Origin: Rhodococcus xishaensis
Lineage (GTDB): Bacteria; Actinomycetota; Actinomycetes; Mycobacteriales; Mycobacteriaceae
Length of the DNA: 64,000 nucleotides
Assembly (NCBI RefSeq): GCF_004011825.1
Contig: NZ_RKLO01000003.1
Coordinates: 248,001-312,000, forward strand
Direction of reading: 5' to 3'
Below, in pieces: positions 1 through 9,431 of the stretch. Under the pieces are notes generated by a model. That model made no database searches and was not told the DNA's origin. It saw only the letters and a list, made by a program, of their open reading frames with translations. A program made the translations under genes and the position numbers. Within the stretch, counting starts at the first letter, position 1. Every line of letters starts with the position of its first letter.

Positions 1-73
1 GTTCGGTCGCCATCCCCGGCAGTCGCCGCGCCAACTCGAGAAGACCGATAGCCGAAGCGGCGTCTGAACTCAT
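1..73 (-). CDS. fadD6: Acyl-CoA synthetase FadD6-like, N-terminal fragment
   Basis: Only the first 24 codons lie in the window; the rest runs off the left edge. The ATG is at 73 and the peptide begins MSSDAASAIGLLELARRLPG. The stretch LLELARRLPGM resembles the start of M. tuberculosis FadD6 (long-chain acyl-CoA synthetase). FadD6 there also sits next to the LOG-family gene Rv1205, which matches the neighbour here. The assignment therefore rests mainly on gene order plus a short sequence match. It would activate long-chain fatty acids to acyl-CoA. Confidence 0.55.
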   Translation of the reverse strand, partial: MSSDAASAIGLLELARRLPGMATE

Positions 74-90
74 TTACATCCCCACCACTC

Positions 91-651
91 TCAACGCGTG
101 CAAGCGTCCAACGCGGCCTCGACGTCACCGGTGACGATCAACCGGTCGAGCGCTCGCTGCGAGACGAAGCCCTCAGCCTTCAGGTCTTCGAGCCAGTGCA
201 GCAGCGGGCGGAAATGGTCGAAGGGATCGAGCATCACCACCGGCTTGTGGTGCATACCGAGATACCCTGCCGTCCACGTCTCGAACAACTCTTCGAGCGT
301 GCCGATCCCTCCGGGCAGCGTGATGAACGCGTCGGCGCGGTCCTCCATGATCCGCTTGCGGTCCCTCATCGTGTCGGTGACGATCAGCTCGTCTGCATCG
401 ACGTCAGCAACTTCTTTGTGCACCAACGCTTTCGGAATGACACCGACCGTCGGCGCATCGGCCGCACGGGCCGCTGCCGCGACAGCGCCCATCATCGCGA
501 CATTGCCACCGCCGGATACCAGTTGCCATCCGCGGCGACCGATCGCGGTACCAACCTCGGAGGCCAACTCCAGGAATCGCGCGTCGACTGACAGAGAGGC
601 GCAGTACACGCAAACAGCGAACTTCTCGCCGGACTTCTCGCCGCTCACCAC
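91..651 (-). CDS. LOG-family protein (cytokinin riboside 5'-monophosphate phosphoribohydrolase), Rv1205-like
   Basis: 186-residue Rossmann-fold protein of the TIGR00730/LOG family. It carries the two diagnostic motifs: SGGGNVAMMG near residue 46 and PGGIGTLEELFE near residue 113, which bind the nucleotide phosphate and provide the catalytic Glu. Family members release free base from nucleoside 5'-monophosphates; M. tuberculosis Rv1205 makes cytokinins and is controlled by proteasomal turnover. The start is GTG. A second GTG at 648 would give a 4-bp GTGA overlap with the stop of the upstream gene, so the true start may be one codon later. It is translationally coupled to the next LOG gene and precedes fadD6, as in mycobacteria. 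Confidence 0.85.
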   Translation of the reverse strand: MVSGEKSGEKFAVCVYCASLSVDARFLELASEVGTAIGRRGWQLVSGGGNVAMMGAVAAAARAADAPTVGVIPKALVHKEVADVDADELIVTDTMRDRKRIMEDRADAFITLPGGIGTLEELFETWTAGYLGMHHKPVVMLDPFDHFRPLLHWLEDLKAEGFVSQRALDRLIVTGDVEAALDACTR

Positions 652-1463
652 TCGTCTTCATCTCCCAGAAGTGCCGCTTCGTCCACACCTTGCTGCGACT
701 CCACGACGATACGTACAGCCTCGTCGACGCTGTCGGTGAGGTGGATGAGGTCGAAGTCGCCCGACGAAATCTTACCGGCTCCTTCTAGCACAGAATGGAG
801 CCAGTCCACGAGCCCTGACCAAAACTCGGTGCCCACCAAAATGATCGGGAACCGAGTGATCTTGCGGGTCTGCACCAGAGTGAGTGCCTCGAACAGCTCG
901 TCGAGCGTGCCGAATCCACCGGGCAGGCAGATGAATGCCTGCGAATACTTCACGAACATCGTCTTGCGCGCGAAGAAGTACCGGAAGTTGATGCCGAGGT
1001 CGACCCAGTCGTTGAGCCGCTCCTCGAACGGTAACTCGATCCCGAGACCGATGGAGAATCCGCCGCTCTCGCACGCACCTCGGTTCGCCGCCTCCATGAG
1101 TCCTGGCCCGCCACCGGTGATCACCGCGTACCCGGCGTGTACCAGCGCGGCACCGAGTTCGCGAGCGAGCGCATACTCGGCGTGACCCTCACCGACACGC
1201 GCCGACCCGAACACGGAGACGGCACGCGGAACCTCCGCGAGCGCATCGAAGCCATCGATGAACTCACTCTGGATGCGCAGCACACGCCACGGGTCCGTGT
1301 GCACCCAGTCGGTCGGACCGCGTTGGTCGAGCAGCTTCCGATCGGAGTTCGCGGCGTCGGCCTTGCGGTCGCGCCGCAACATGACCGGGCCACGATGTTC
1401 CACCGAGGTGTCGGCGCGGCTGTCTCCGCGTCGTCCCTCTCCGGTCTTCCTCTCGGGTGCCAT
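645..1463 (-). CDS. Second LOG-family (TIGR00730) Rossmann-fold protein
   Basis: 272-residue LOG-family paralogue of the adjacent smaller protein. It has an extra N-terminal stretch of about 75 charged residues before the Rossmann core. Family motifs are visible: ITGGGPGLMEAANRGA near residue 117 and LPGGFGTLDELFEALT near residue 183. The 3' end overlaps the start of the downstream LOG gene by a few bases, so the two are co-transcribed. Predicted activity is nucleotide phosphoribohydrolase, but the natural substrate is not evident. The dapE stop lies 19 bp upstream, so this gene may belong to a dapE-led operon. Confidence 0.8.
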   Translation of the reverse strand: MAPERKTGEGRRGDSRADTSVEHRGPVMLRRDRKADAANSDRKLLDQRGPTDWVHTDPWRVLRIQSEFIDGFDALAEVPRAVSVFGSARVGEGHAEYALARELGAALVHAGYAVITGGGPGLMEAANRGACESGGFSIGLGIELPFEERLNDWVDLGINFRYFFARKTMFVKYSQAFICLPGGFGTLDELFEALTLVQTRKITRFPIILVGTEFWSGLVDWLHSVLEGAGKISSGDFDLIHLTDSVDEAVRIVVESQQGVDEAALLGDEDEW

Positions 1464-1481
1464 GCTGGTCAGGCTAGGCGC

Positions 1482-2579
1482 TCATGCGCTCAGGTACCCA
1501 CGCAACACACGCGTCACCTCGGTGACCTGGTGGACCGCGACGTGCTCGTCCCTCTTGTGCGCCAGGTTCGGGTCGCCCGGTCCGTAGTTGACTGCTGGAA
1601 TCCCCAGCGCCGAGAAGCGCGAGACGTCCGTCCACCCGTACTTGGCGCGGTAGTGTCCGCCCGCTGCGCCGATCAGCGCCGCTGCCGCTGGGTCGGACAG
1701 CCCGGGCAGCGCCCCGGGCGAACTGTCGGTGACCTCCAAGCCCAGCTCGAGCCCTCCGAGCGCCGACGGATCGAACACCTCGCGCACGTGCGCGATCGCC
1801 CCCTCGACACTACGGTCCGGCGCGAACCGGAAGTTGACGTCCAACTGCGCGGCGTCGGGCACGACGTTGCCGGCGACCCCGCCCGAGATTCGCACCGCCG
1901 ACAGCCCCTCGCGATATACGCAGCCGTCTATGTCCACCGACCGCGCCTCGTACGCCGCAAGCCGCTCGAGGACCGGGGCAAGCTTGTGGATCGCATTGTC
2001 ACCGAGCCACGAGCGCGCGGAGTGGGCCCGGACGCCCGCCGCGGTCAGTCGCACCCGCAAGGTTCCCTGGCAGCCCGCCTCGATGAGACCGGCCGTGGGC
2101 TCGCCGAGGATCGCGACGTCGGCCTGCAGCCAATCCGGAAGTTCATTCTCGATTCGGCCGAGCCCGTTGTATTGCGCCTCGATCTCCTCGCAGTCGTAGA
2201 ACACGAGCGTCAGGTCATGTGCGAGGTCCGTGACCGTGGCGGCAAGGTGCAGGAACACCGCATCGCCCGACTTCATGTCGGCGGTGCCGCAACCGTGCAA
2301 CAGGTCACCACGCTCGTCGTTCGTCCGACGGCTCGGCACGTTGTCGGCGATCGGCACCGTGTCGAGGTGCCCGGCGAGCAGCACTCGACTCGGCAGACCC
2401 CGGTTCGTGCGGGCAAGCACCGCGTTTCCATTGCGGATCACCTCGAACCCCGAGGTCTGCTCCCGCAATGCGGCCTCGACCGCGTCGGCGATCGCTCGCT
2501 CGTCGTGGGACACACTCGGTATATCCACCAGTGCGGCGGTCAGATCGATCGGGTCGGCACGCAGATCCAGCAGGCTCAC
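1482..2579 (-). CDS. dapE: Succinyl-diaminopimelate desuccinylase
   Basis: 365-residue M20-family zinc peptidase that hydrolyses N-succinyl-LL-2,6-diaminopimelate in lysine and peptidoglycan biosynthesis. The metal-site motif [10 protein letters not shown] is near residue 70, [15 protein letters not shown] follows near 95, the catalytic Glu pair is in [10 protein letters not shown] near 129, and a metal-binding Glu is in [11 protein letters not shown]. Length matches the mycobacterial enzyme. The start is GTG. It is divergent from dapD across 116 bp, which must hold both promoters, so two steps of the same pathway are transcribed from one intergenic region. Confidence 0.93.
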   Translation of the reverse strand: MSLLDLRADPIDLTAALVDIPSVSHDERAIADAVEAALREQTSGFEVIRNGNAVLARTNRGLPSRVLLAGHLDTVPIADNVPSRRTNDERGDLLHGCGTADMKSGDAVFLHLAATVTDLAHDLTLVFYDCEEIEAQYNGLGRIENELPDWLQADVAILGEPTAGLIEAGCQGTLRVRLTAAGVRAHSARSWLGDNAIHKLAPVLERLAAYEARSVDIDGCVYREGLSAVRISGGVAGNVVPDAAQLDVNFRFAPDRSVEGAIAHVREVFDPSALGGLELGLEVTDSSPGALPGLSDPAAAALIGAAGGHYRAKYGWTDVSRFSALGIPAVNYGPGDPNLAHKRDEHVAVHQVTEVTRVLRGYLSA

Positions 2580-2695
2580 GATCCCAGGTTAGGGCAATCG
2601 GGCCACGCTGCCCGACCGGTCGGAACTTCGGGCCGTGGTCACAATCGGCTCACCGCCCCTGGGCCCGTGCATCCGCTCGCGTAACCTGTGGTCCC

Positions 2696-3649
2696 GTGAG
2701 TGCACAGGGAGCATCTGCAGTAGGCGTCGCCAACGTGACCGAGTCAGGCGCGGTTCTCGACACCTGGTACCCCGCCCCCGAAATGGGCGAGTTCGAGGAG
2801 AACGGAACCGTCGCGCTCGAGGGCACCGACATTCCGTCGGATCTCGCGCTGCTGGCCGGCCACGACGAGGCCCGTGAGGTCAATCAGGTCGTGGTGCGCA
2901 CGACGATCGCCGACCTGTCCACAGCGCCGGCCGACGCGCACGACGCCTACCTGCGTCTCCACCTGCTCTCGCACCGCATGGTGCAGCCGCACACGATCAA
3001 CCTCGACGGCATCTTCGGCCTGCTCGCGAACGTCGTGTGGACCAACTACGGACCGTGCGCGGTCGACGGCTTCGAACTGGTCCGCTCGCGCCTGCGGATC
3101 CGTGGCCCAGTCGCCGTGTTCGGCGTGGACAAGTTCCCCCGCATGGTGGACTACGTGGTCCCGTCCGGGGTTCGGATCGCCGACGCCGACCGTGTCCGCC
3201 TCGGCGCGCACCTGGCCAGCGGCACCACCGTCATGCACGAGGGCTTCGTCAACTTCAACGCGGGCACGCTCGGCAACTCGATGGTCGAAGGCCGCATCTC
3301 TGCCGGCGTCCTCGTCGGGGACGGCTCCGACGTCGGCGGCGGTGCATCGATCATGGGCACCCTGTCCGGTGGCGGCAAGCAGGTCATCTCCGTCGGCGAG
3401 CGCTGCCTGCTCGGAGCGAACTCCGGCCTGGGTATCTCGCTCGGCGACGACTGCGTCGTCGAGGCCGGCCTCTACATCACCGCCGGCACCAAGGTGACGG
3501 GCCCGGACGGCACGGTGGTCAAGGCCGCCGACCTCAGCGGCAAGTCGAACATCCTGTTCCGCCGTAATTCGGTGTCGGGCACCGTAGAGGTTGTGCCCTG
3601 GAAGGGCACCGGCGTCGAACTCAACGAAGCATTGCACGCGAACGACTAG
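2696..3649 (+). CDS. dapD: Tetrahydrodipicolinate N-succinyltransferase
   Basis: 317 residues, the same length as M. tuberculosis DapD. It succinylates tetrahydrodipicolinate using succinyl-CoA. The sequence shows the actinobacterial N-terminal domain, then a left-handed beta-helix of hexapeptide repeats from about residue 165 ([20 protein letters not shown]), with [20 protein letters not shown] near 179. The GTG at 2696 was chosen over longer in-frame starts because it gives the family length and follows the intergenic promoter region. The stop TAG overlaps the GTG start of the downstream permease by one base. Confidence 0.93.
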   Translation: MSAQGASAVGVANVTESGAVLDTWYPAPEMGEFEENGTVALEGTDIPSDLALLAGHDEAREVNQVVVRTTIADLSTAPADAHDAYLRLHLLSHRMVQPHTINLDGIFGLLANVVWTNYGPCAVDGFELVRSRLRIRGPVAVFGVDKFPRMVDYVVPSGVRIADADRVRLGAHLASGTTVMHEGFVNFNAGTLGNSMVEGRISAGVLVGDGSDVGGGASIMGTLSGGGKQVISVGERCLLGANSGLGISLGDDCVVEAGLYITAGTKVTGPDGTVVKAADLSGKSNILFRRNSVSGTVEVVPWKGTGVELNEALHAND

Positions 3650-5031
3650 TGAGCACCACAGCCACCCCGGTCCACCTGCGACACGGCCTGAAGGTCCGTC
3701 ATCTGACGATGATGGGCCTCGGGTCGGCGATCGGAGCCGGTCTCTTCCTCGGGAGCGGGGTCGGGATCGCGAAAGCTGGTCCCGCGGTCCTCATCTCGTA
3801 CCTCGTTGCCGGTTTCGTCGTCGTGTGTGTGATGCGCATGCTCGGCGAGATGGGGGCCGCTCTGCCAGCAAGTGGATCCTTCTCGCACTACGCGCGCATC
3901 GGCATCGGGGAATGGGCCGGCTTCGTCATGGGCTGGCTGTACTGGTTCATGCTGATCATGGTGCTGGGTGCCGAGATCGTCGGCTCCTCGGCGATCGTCA
4001 GCCAGTGGCTTCCCTCCGTCCCACAGTGGGTCATCGCGTTGGTATTCGTGACCTTCTTTGCGGTCGTCAATCTCGCGAAGGTGAGCAACTTCGGAGAGTT
4101 CGAGTTCTGGTTCGCTGCGCTCAAGGTCGCCGCGATCATCGGGTTCCTCGTCATCGGCGTGCTTCTGGTGTTCGGCCTGTTCCCCGGTACCGAGCCGGTC
4201 GGGTTCACCCATCTCCTCGGCGACGGCGGGTTCATGCCCAACGGCTTCGCCGGGATCGCCGCGGGTCTGCTCGTCGTGGCCTTCGCATTCGGCGGCATCG
4301 AAATCGTCACCATCGCAGCGGCCGAGTCGAGGGACCCCGAGCGTGCAATCGGGACCGCGGTGCGGAGCGTCGTCTGGAGGATCAGCGTCTTCTACGTCGG
4401 CTCGATCGCGATCATGGTGCTGCTGCTGCCTTGGAACGACCCGGCACTCCAGAGCGGACCCTTCGTTGCAGTTCTCGACCAGGCGAACATCTCGTATGTC
4501 TCCGGCCTGATGGAACTGGTCGTCGTCATCGCGCTGCTGTCGGCGTTCAACGCCCAGGTCTATGGCACGTCCCGTATGGCGTTCTCGCTGGCACGGCGCA
4601 ACGACGGGCCCGCTGCGCTCACAAGATTGTCGAAGTCCGGGGTCCCCACCAATGCGGTTTGGCTGTCGGTGTTCTTCGGCTTCGTCAGTGTCCTGCTGAC
4701 CTGGCTGCTGCCCGATTCACTGCTCGGCATCCTGCTCAACTCCGTCGGCGCGGCGCTACTGGTGATCTGGGTGTTCATCGTCGTCGCTCACCTGCGCCTG
4801 CGCCCGAAGTTGGAGCGCGAGGGCAAGCTGTCCGTGCGGATGTGGCTGTTCCCCTACCTGAGCTATCTGACTCTGGCCCTGCTCGGCGCCTTCGTCGTGC
4901 TGATGGCCTTCGACGGAGACGCGCGCAAGCAATTGATCTCCACGCTGGTGCTAGTCCTAGTGATCTTCGGACTGTCACTGATCAATTCGCGTCGCCGTGC
5001 ACGCGAACCCGCGGCCGCGACGGCGCGCTGA
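3649..5031 (+). CDS. APC-superfamily amino acid permease (AAT family)
   Basis: 460-residue membrane protein with about twelve hydrophobic segments. It opens with the amino acid/polyamine/organocation signature MMGLGSAIGAGLFLGSG, the glycine-rich unwound TM1 that contacts substrate alpha-carboxylate. GGIEIVTIAAAESRDPE in the middle is typical of GABA, proline or asparagine permeases. The precise substrate cannot be read from sequence. Its GTG start overlaps the dapD stop (TAGTG), so translation is probably coupled to dapD. Confidence 0.85.
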   Translation: MSTTATPVHLRHGLKVRHLTMMGLGSAIGAGLFLGSGVGIAKAGPAVLISYLVAGFVVVCVMRMLGEMGAALPASGSFSHYARIGIGEWAGFVMGWLYWFMLIMVLGAEIVGSSAIVSQWLPSVPQWVIALVFVTFFAVVNLAKVSNFGEFEFWFAALKVAAIIGFLVIGVLLVFGLFPGTEPVGFTHLLGDGGFMPNGFAGIAAGLLVVAFAFGGIEIVTIAAAESRDPERAIGTAVRSVVWRISVFYVGSIAIMVLLLPWNDPALQSGPFVAVLDQANISYVSGLMELVVVIALLSAFNAQVYGTSRMAFSLARRNDGPAALTRLSKSGVPTNAVWLSVFFGFVSVLLTWLLPDSLLGILLNSVGAALLVIWVFIVVAHLRLRPKLEREGKLSVRMWLFPYLSYLTLALLGAFVVLMAFDGDARKQLISTLVLVLVIFGLSLINSRRRAREPAAATAR

Positions 5032-5110
5032 ACCCCGCGAAAACGGGCACATCGGACGACCTCGCGACGTAGGGTCGGCGCACGTCGACCCTTCACCTGT
5101 AGGAGATCCG

Positions 5111-5920
5111 TTGAGCTTCATCGTCGTCGAACGACCGCGCGAGAACGTCGCGTTGGTGACCCTCAACCGCCCGGAACGCATGAACGCAATGGCGTTCGAC
5201 GTCATGGTGCCGTTTCGGGAATCGCTCGAGGCCATCAGCAACGACAACTCGGTTCGGGCCGTCGTGATCACCGGCGCAGGCCGCGGCTTCAGCTCCGGAG
5301 CCGACCAGACCTCGGCGGGCAGCCCGCCGCACATAGACGGGCTGACCCGGCCGACGGTCGCGCTGCGCGCGATGGAGATGCTCGACGACGTCGTACTCAC
5401 GTTGCGTCGCATGCACCAGCCGGTGATCGCGGCGATCAACGGTGCCGCGATCGGCGGCGGATTCTGCCTGTCACTGGCCTCCGACATCCGGCTCGCCGCA
5501 CCCGAAGCGTACTTCCGTGCGGCCGGGATCAACAACGGCCTCACCGCGAGCGAGCTCGGCCTGAGCTACCTGCTGCCGCGGGCCATCGGGTCGTCCCGCG
5601 CGTTCGAGATCATGCTCACCGGACGCGACATCGACGCCGACGAGGCTGCGCGGATCGGTCTCGTGTCTCGCATCGTCGCCGGCGAGGATCTGCTGGAGGA
5701 GGCGTTCGACCTGGCGCAGCGGATCGCGATGTTCTCCCGGCCCGGCATCGAACTGACCAAGCGCACCCTGTGGTCGAGCCTGGACGCGTCGTCCATGTCC
5801 CAGCACATGAACCAGGAAGGACTCGGCCAGTTGATGATTCGACTGATGACCGACAACTTCGAGGAGGCCACCCTGGCCCGGCGGGAGAAGCGGGATCCGG
5901 TCTTCCGGGACACCCGATAA
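5111..5920 (+). CDS. echA12: Enoyl-CoA hydratase, EchA12-like
   Basis: 269-residue crotonase-fold enzyme that hydrates trans-2-enoyl-CoA in beta-oxidation. The oxyanion-hole segments are visible: ITGAGRGFSSGAD near residue 55 and AAINGAAIGGGFCLSLASDI near residue 110. The block NNGLTASELGLSYLLPRAIG closely matches mycobacterial EchA12. The start is TTG at 5111, chosen because a ribosome binding site (AGGAGAT) lies just upstream and it yields the family N-terminus SFIVVERP; longer in-frame ATG starts read through non-coding-looking sequence. Confidence 0.85.
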   Translation: MSFIVVERPRENVALVTLNRPERMNAMAFDVMVPFRESLEAISNDNSVRAVVITGAGRGFSSGADQTSAGSPPHIDGLTRPTVALRAMEMLDDVVLTLRRMHQPVIAAINGAAIGGGFCLSLASDIRLAAPEAYFRAAGINNGLTASELGLSYLLPRAIGSSRAFEIMLTGRDIDADEAARIGLVSRIVAGEDLLEEAFDLAQRIAMFSRPGIELTKRTLWSSLDASSMSQHMNQEGLGQLMIRLMTDNFEEATLARREKRDPVFRDTR

Positions 5921-5964
5921 GCCGGGCAGGCCGGTAGGCCGCGATCGGCGCGGATCCCAGTCGG

Positions 5965-6999
5965 TCAGTCCTGTTCCGGTCCTACCTGCACGACCAGCTT
6001 CCCGAAGTTCTTGCCGTGCAGCATTCCGATGAACGCGTCCGGCGCCTTCTCCAATCCGTCCACGACATCCTCCCGGTGCTTGAGCCGTCCCTCGGCGAGC
6101 CACTTGGAGGCGTCACGTTCGAAGTCTCCGGACAATTCCTGGATGAACTCGGACTGGATGAAGCCGCGAACAGTGAGGCTCTTGGTCAGGACCAGACCCA
6201 TGAAGGCAGGTAGCCGGTCCGGCCCCTCGGGAGCCGATACGAGGTTGTACTGTGACACCAACCCGCACACCGGAATACGCGCAAAGAAGTTGAGCAGCGG
6301 GAGCACAGCGGCGGTGACAGGACCGCCGACGTTCTCGAAGTAGACGTCGATGCCGTCCGGTACCGCCGCCTTCAGCTGGTCGGCGAAGTCCTCGGCGCGG
6401 TGATCGATGGCTGCATCGAACCCGAGTTCGTCGCGCAGGTACGCGCATTTCTCCGCTCCGCCGGCGATCCCGACGGCCCTAGCCCCGTGGATCTTCGCGA
6501 TCTGCCCGACGGCCGACCCGACCGGACCCGCCGCCGCAGCCACGACGACGGTCTCGCCGGGCTTGGGACGGCCGATCTTCAGCAGACCCGCGTACGCGGT
6601 GAACCCGGGCATGCCGAGCACACCGAGGGCCGTGGACAGCGGTGCGCGGTTGGGATCGACAGCACGCAGGCTGTTGACGTCGGCCACCGCGTGGGACTGC
6701 CAGCCGGTGTACCCGAGAACGTAGGCTCCGGGCTCGATTCGTAGACTGCGCGACTCGACGACCTGCGAGACCGTCCCGCCGACCATGACATCGCCCACCT
6801 CGACCGGTGGGGCATACGACTTGGCGTCGTTCATCCGGCCGCGCATGTACGGGTCGAGCGACAGGTACACGGTACGCAGCAGAACCTGCCCATCGGCCAG
6901 GTCCGGCAGTTCGATGGTCTCGGTACGGAAGTTGTCTTGCGTCGGCTCGCCGTGCGGCCGTGAAGCGAGAACGACGCGTGTGCTTGTGACAGCGCTCAT
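5965..6999 (-). CDS. NADP-dependent oxidoreductase, MDR superfamily (CurA/LTB4 dehydrogenase type)
   Basis: 344-residue zinc-independent medium-chain dehydrogenase/reductase. It has the N-terminal signature LSLDPYMRGRMND near residue 49, the cofactor loop VVAAAAGPVGSAVGQIAKI near 152 and the conserved VYFENVGGPVTAAVLP near 218. These mark the leukotriene-B4 12-hydroxydehydrogenase or CurA group, which reduces alpha,beta-unsaturated ketones and aldehydes with NADPH. It stands alone, convergent with the EchA12-like gene. Substrate unknown. Confidence 0.85.
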   Translation of the reverse strand: MSAVTSTRVVLASRPHGEPTQDNFRTETIELPDLADGQVLLRTVYLSLDPYMRGRMNDAKSYAPPVEVGDVMVGGTVSQVVESRSLRIEPGAYVLGYTGWQSHAVADVNSLRAVDPNRAPLSTALGVLGMPGFTAYAGLLKIGRPKPGETVVVAAAAGPVGSAVGQIAKIHGARAVGIAGGAEKCAYLRDELGFDAAIDHRAEDFADQLKAAVPDGIDVYFENVGGPVTAAVLPLLNFFARIPVCGLVSQYNLVSAPEGPDRLPAFMGLVLTKSLTVRGFIQSEFIQELSGDFERDASKWLAEGRLKHREDVVDGLEKAPDAFIGMLHGKNFGKLVVQVGPEQD

Positions 7000-7029
7000 G
7001 CCCCGACCATACGCCGGTCGATCACATTC

Positions 7030-8436
7030 TCAGGTCAGCAATTTCTTCTGTACTTTGCCCAACGCGTTGCGCGGCAACGACTCGACGATGCGGACCTCCC
7101 GCGGCCGTTTGTGCACCGACAACTGCGAAGCGACATGGTCGATCAACGTGGTCTCGTCGAGTCCGTCGCCGATGACGAACGCCACGATTCGCTGGCCGAG
7201 GTCGGGGTCCGGCAGCCCGACGACGGCGGCCTCCCGCACACCCGGGAAACCGAGCAGCGCCGTCTCCACCTCACCGGCACCGATGCGGAACCCGCCGGAC
7301 TTGATGAGGTCGGTCGACTCACGACCGACGATCCGGTGGAAGCCGCCCGGGTCGATCGCGGCGACGTCACCGGTCTTGAACCACCCGTCCTCGGTCCACG
7401 ACTCGGCGGTCGCGTCGGGGCGGTTGAGATACCCGTCGAAGAACATCGGTCCACGAACCTCGAGCCCGCCGAAGCTCTCGCCGTCGTGCGGGACGTCCGC
7501 TCCTCGTTCGTCGCGCAGACGCGTCTGGACGCCGCGGACCGGCAAGCCCACCCAACCGGGGCGGCGCTCGCCGTCGACGCGGGTGGTCAAAGTCAGCAGC
7601 GTCTCGCTCATGCCGTACCGCTCTATCGGCGCGAGGCCGGTGAGCTCGCGTAGCCGCTCGAACACCGGCACCGGCAACGCCGCGCTGCCCGACACGAGGA
7701 GCCGCGCGCCGCTGAGGGCACGGGCGGACTCGGGGTCCTCTGCGATCCGTGACCACACAGTCGGTACGCCGAAGAACAGCGTGCCACCGGCGGCGGCGGC
7801 CTCGGCGTATGCGTGCGGCGTCGGCCTGACGGTGTGGATCATGGGGCTGCCGACCCGCAGCGCGCCGATCAGACCGAGGATGAGTCCGTGTACATGGAAC
7901 AGTGGAAGCCCGTGCACCAGGACATCATTCGGTGTCCAATCCCACGCCTCGACCAGCGCGTCGATGCCCACGGCGATCGCGCCATGACTGAGCAGGACGC
8001 CTTTCGGCGCACCCGTAGTGCCGGAGGTGTAGAGCACGAAGGCAATCGTCGAGGGGGGCGGCTCGGGGTGGCTGTGCCAGTCACGGGCGTGCAACCGAAC
8101 CGGGACCACCGGGAGCGAGCTGTCGTCGGGAGCCTGCCCGAGCCACGCCTGCGCACCGGAATCGGTGAGGATGTGCTCGCGCTCGGCCGGACCGGAGTCC
8201 GGGGGCACAGGCACGACCGTGACACCGGCGGTAAGGCTGCCGACCACCGCGATCACCGTCGACGCGGATGGTGTCGCGAGCAGCGCGACACGCTGGACGC
8301 CGGCTAGGCGCTTGGCCAAGGCCCCGGCGGCACCGACGATGTCGGTACGGGAGAGTGTGGTGTCTCCTACCCGGATCGCGTCCGGAATGTCGTCGCCGCG
8401 CGCGACCGCGCGGGGTTCGATCGAACTGAGCAGCAC
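7030..8436 (-). CDS. fadD36: Acyl-CoA synthetase FadD36-like
   Basis: 468-residue ANL-superfamily adenylating enzyme. Motif A3 (FVLYTSGTTGAPKGVLLSHG) is near residue 133, the GYLNRPDATAESW plus WFKTGDVAAIDPGG region near 340 to 360, and the C-terminal catalytic Lys in LPRNALGKVQKKLL. It joins a carboxylic acid to CoA via an acyl-adenylate. It is shorter than long-chain FadD proteins and matches the size and location of M. tuberculosis FadD36 (Rv1193), between dapE and the proline genes. A malonyl-CoA synthetase-like activity is also compatible with the motif pattern. Confidence 0.8.
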   Translation of the reverse strand: MLLSSIEPRAVARGDDIPDAIRVGDTTLSRTDIVGAAGALAKRLAGVQRVALLATPSASTVIAVVGSLTAGVTVVPVPPDSGPAEREHILTDSGAQAWLGQAPDDSSLPVVPVRLHARDWHSHPEPPPSTIAFVLYTSGTTGAPKGVLLSHGAIAVGIDALVEAWDWTPNDVLVHGLPLFHVHGLILGLIGALRVGSPMIHTVRPTPHAYAEAAAAGGTLFFGVPTVWSRIAEDPESARALSGARLLVSGSAALPVPVFERLRELTGLAPIERYGMSETLLTLTTRVDGERRPGWVGLPVRGVQTRLRDERGADVPHDGESFGGLEVRGPMFFDGYLNRPDATAESWTEDGWFKTGDVAAIDPGGFHRIVGRESTDLIKSGGFRIGAGEVETALLGFPGVREAAVVGLPDPDLGQRIVAFVIGDGLDETTLIDHVASQLSVHKRPREVRIVESLPRNALGKVQKKLLT

Positions 8437-8462
8437 GTCGCCTACCTTCTCACATCACGGCG

Positions 8463-9431
8463 TCAGCTGCGCGTGGCTGCCGAGCGCATAAAGAACCACA
8501 GATTCGACGGCCGCTCCGCGAGGCGGCGCATGAAGTAGCCGTACCACTGACTCCCGTACGGCACGTAGACCCGGACCCGGCGTCCGGCGTCGACCAGTCG
8601 TCCCTGCTCGAGGTCACGAATACCGAACAGCATCTGATGTTCGAAACTGTCGACGCCCTTTCCGGTTTCCCACAACAACTCGTCGATGGAGCCGATGATC
8701 CTCGGGTCGTGCGTCGCGACCATCGGGTAACCGTCGCCGCGCATCAGAATCGCCAGACAGCGCATATACGACGCAGCTACCTCGGCGCGCGACCGGTAGG
8801 CCACCGACTCCGGTTCCCGATATGCGCCCTTGCACAGCCGGATCCGCGAGCCGGCTCCTGCCAGGTCGCGGCAGTCACCCTCGGTTCGCCGCAGGTACGC
8901 CTGCAGCACGGTGCCGAGCCACGGGAAGTCCGTGCGCAGGCTGCCGACGATCGACAACGTGGAGTCGGTGCGAGTGTGGTCCTCGGCGTCGACTGTGACC
9001 CACACCCCGTGCGTCTGAGCAGCCGCGCAGATGGTGCGCGCGTGGTCGAGCGCGATCTTCTCTCCGTCCACCGGCAGCCCCTGCCCCAGCGCGGAGAGCT
9101 TCACCGACACTTCGAGCGGACGGACCCCGCCCGCCCCGGCTTGGGGCAGCCGTCCGAGTTCGGCGATCAACGCGAGATACGCGACGACGGTATTGCGAGC
9201 CTCCTCTACGTCGAGCGTGTCCTCACCGAGGTAGTCGATGCTCACCGAGCGGCCGGCAGCGAGCAGGGTCGTTGCCGCGGCCATCGCGTCGTCGAGCGTC
9301 TCCCCCGCGACGAACCGTCGCACGATCGACCTGGTGACCGGCGCACGCAGGACCGCATTCTTCACGCGCTCCGAGCGGGCGGCGGCGAGAAGGGCCGGCC
9401 GCAGTGGATTCGACACGACACCGGGCGTCAT
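8463..9431 (-). CDS. putA: Proline dehydrogenase
   Basis: 322-residue monofunctional FAD-dependent proline dehydrogenase, oxidising L-proline to delta1-pyrroline-5-carboxylate. The C-terminal block VYVPYGSQWYGYFMRRLAER holds the conserved Y-x-x-R-R-x-x-E substrate-binding motif, and TVDAEDHTRTDSTL lies mid-protein. The ATG at 9431 overlaps the rocA stop (ATGA), so the two enzymes are translationally coupled, with rocA first. A longer reading frame exists but lacks homology-like sequence before this ATG. Confidence 0.92.
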   Translation of the reverse strand: MTPGVVSNPLRPALLAAARSERVKNAVLRAPVTRSIVRRFVAGETLDDAMAAATTLLAAGRSVSIDYLGEDTLDVEEARNTVVAYLALIAELGRLPQAGAGGVRPLEVSVKLSALGQGLPVDGEKIALDHARTICAAAQTHGVWVTVDAEDHTRTDSTLSIVGSLRTDFPWLGTVLQAYLRRTEGDCRDLAGAGSRIRLCKGAYREPESVAYRSRAEVAASYMRCLAILMRGDGYPMVATHDPRIIGSIDELLWETGKGVDSFEHQMLFGIRDLEQGRLVDAGRRVRVYVPYGSQWYGYFMRRLAERPSNLWFFMRSAATRS

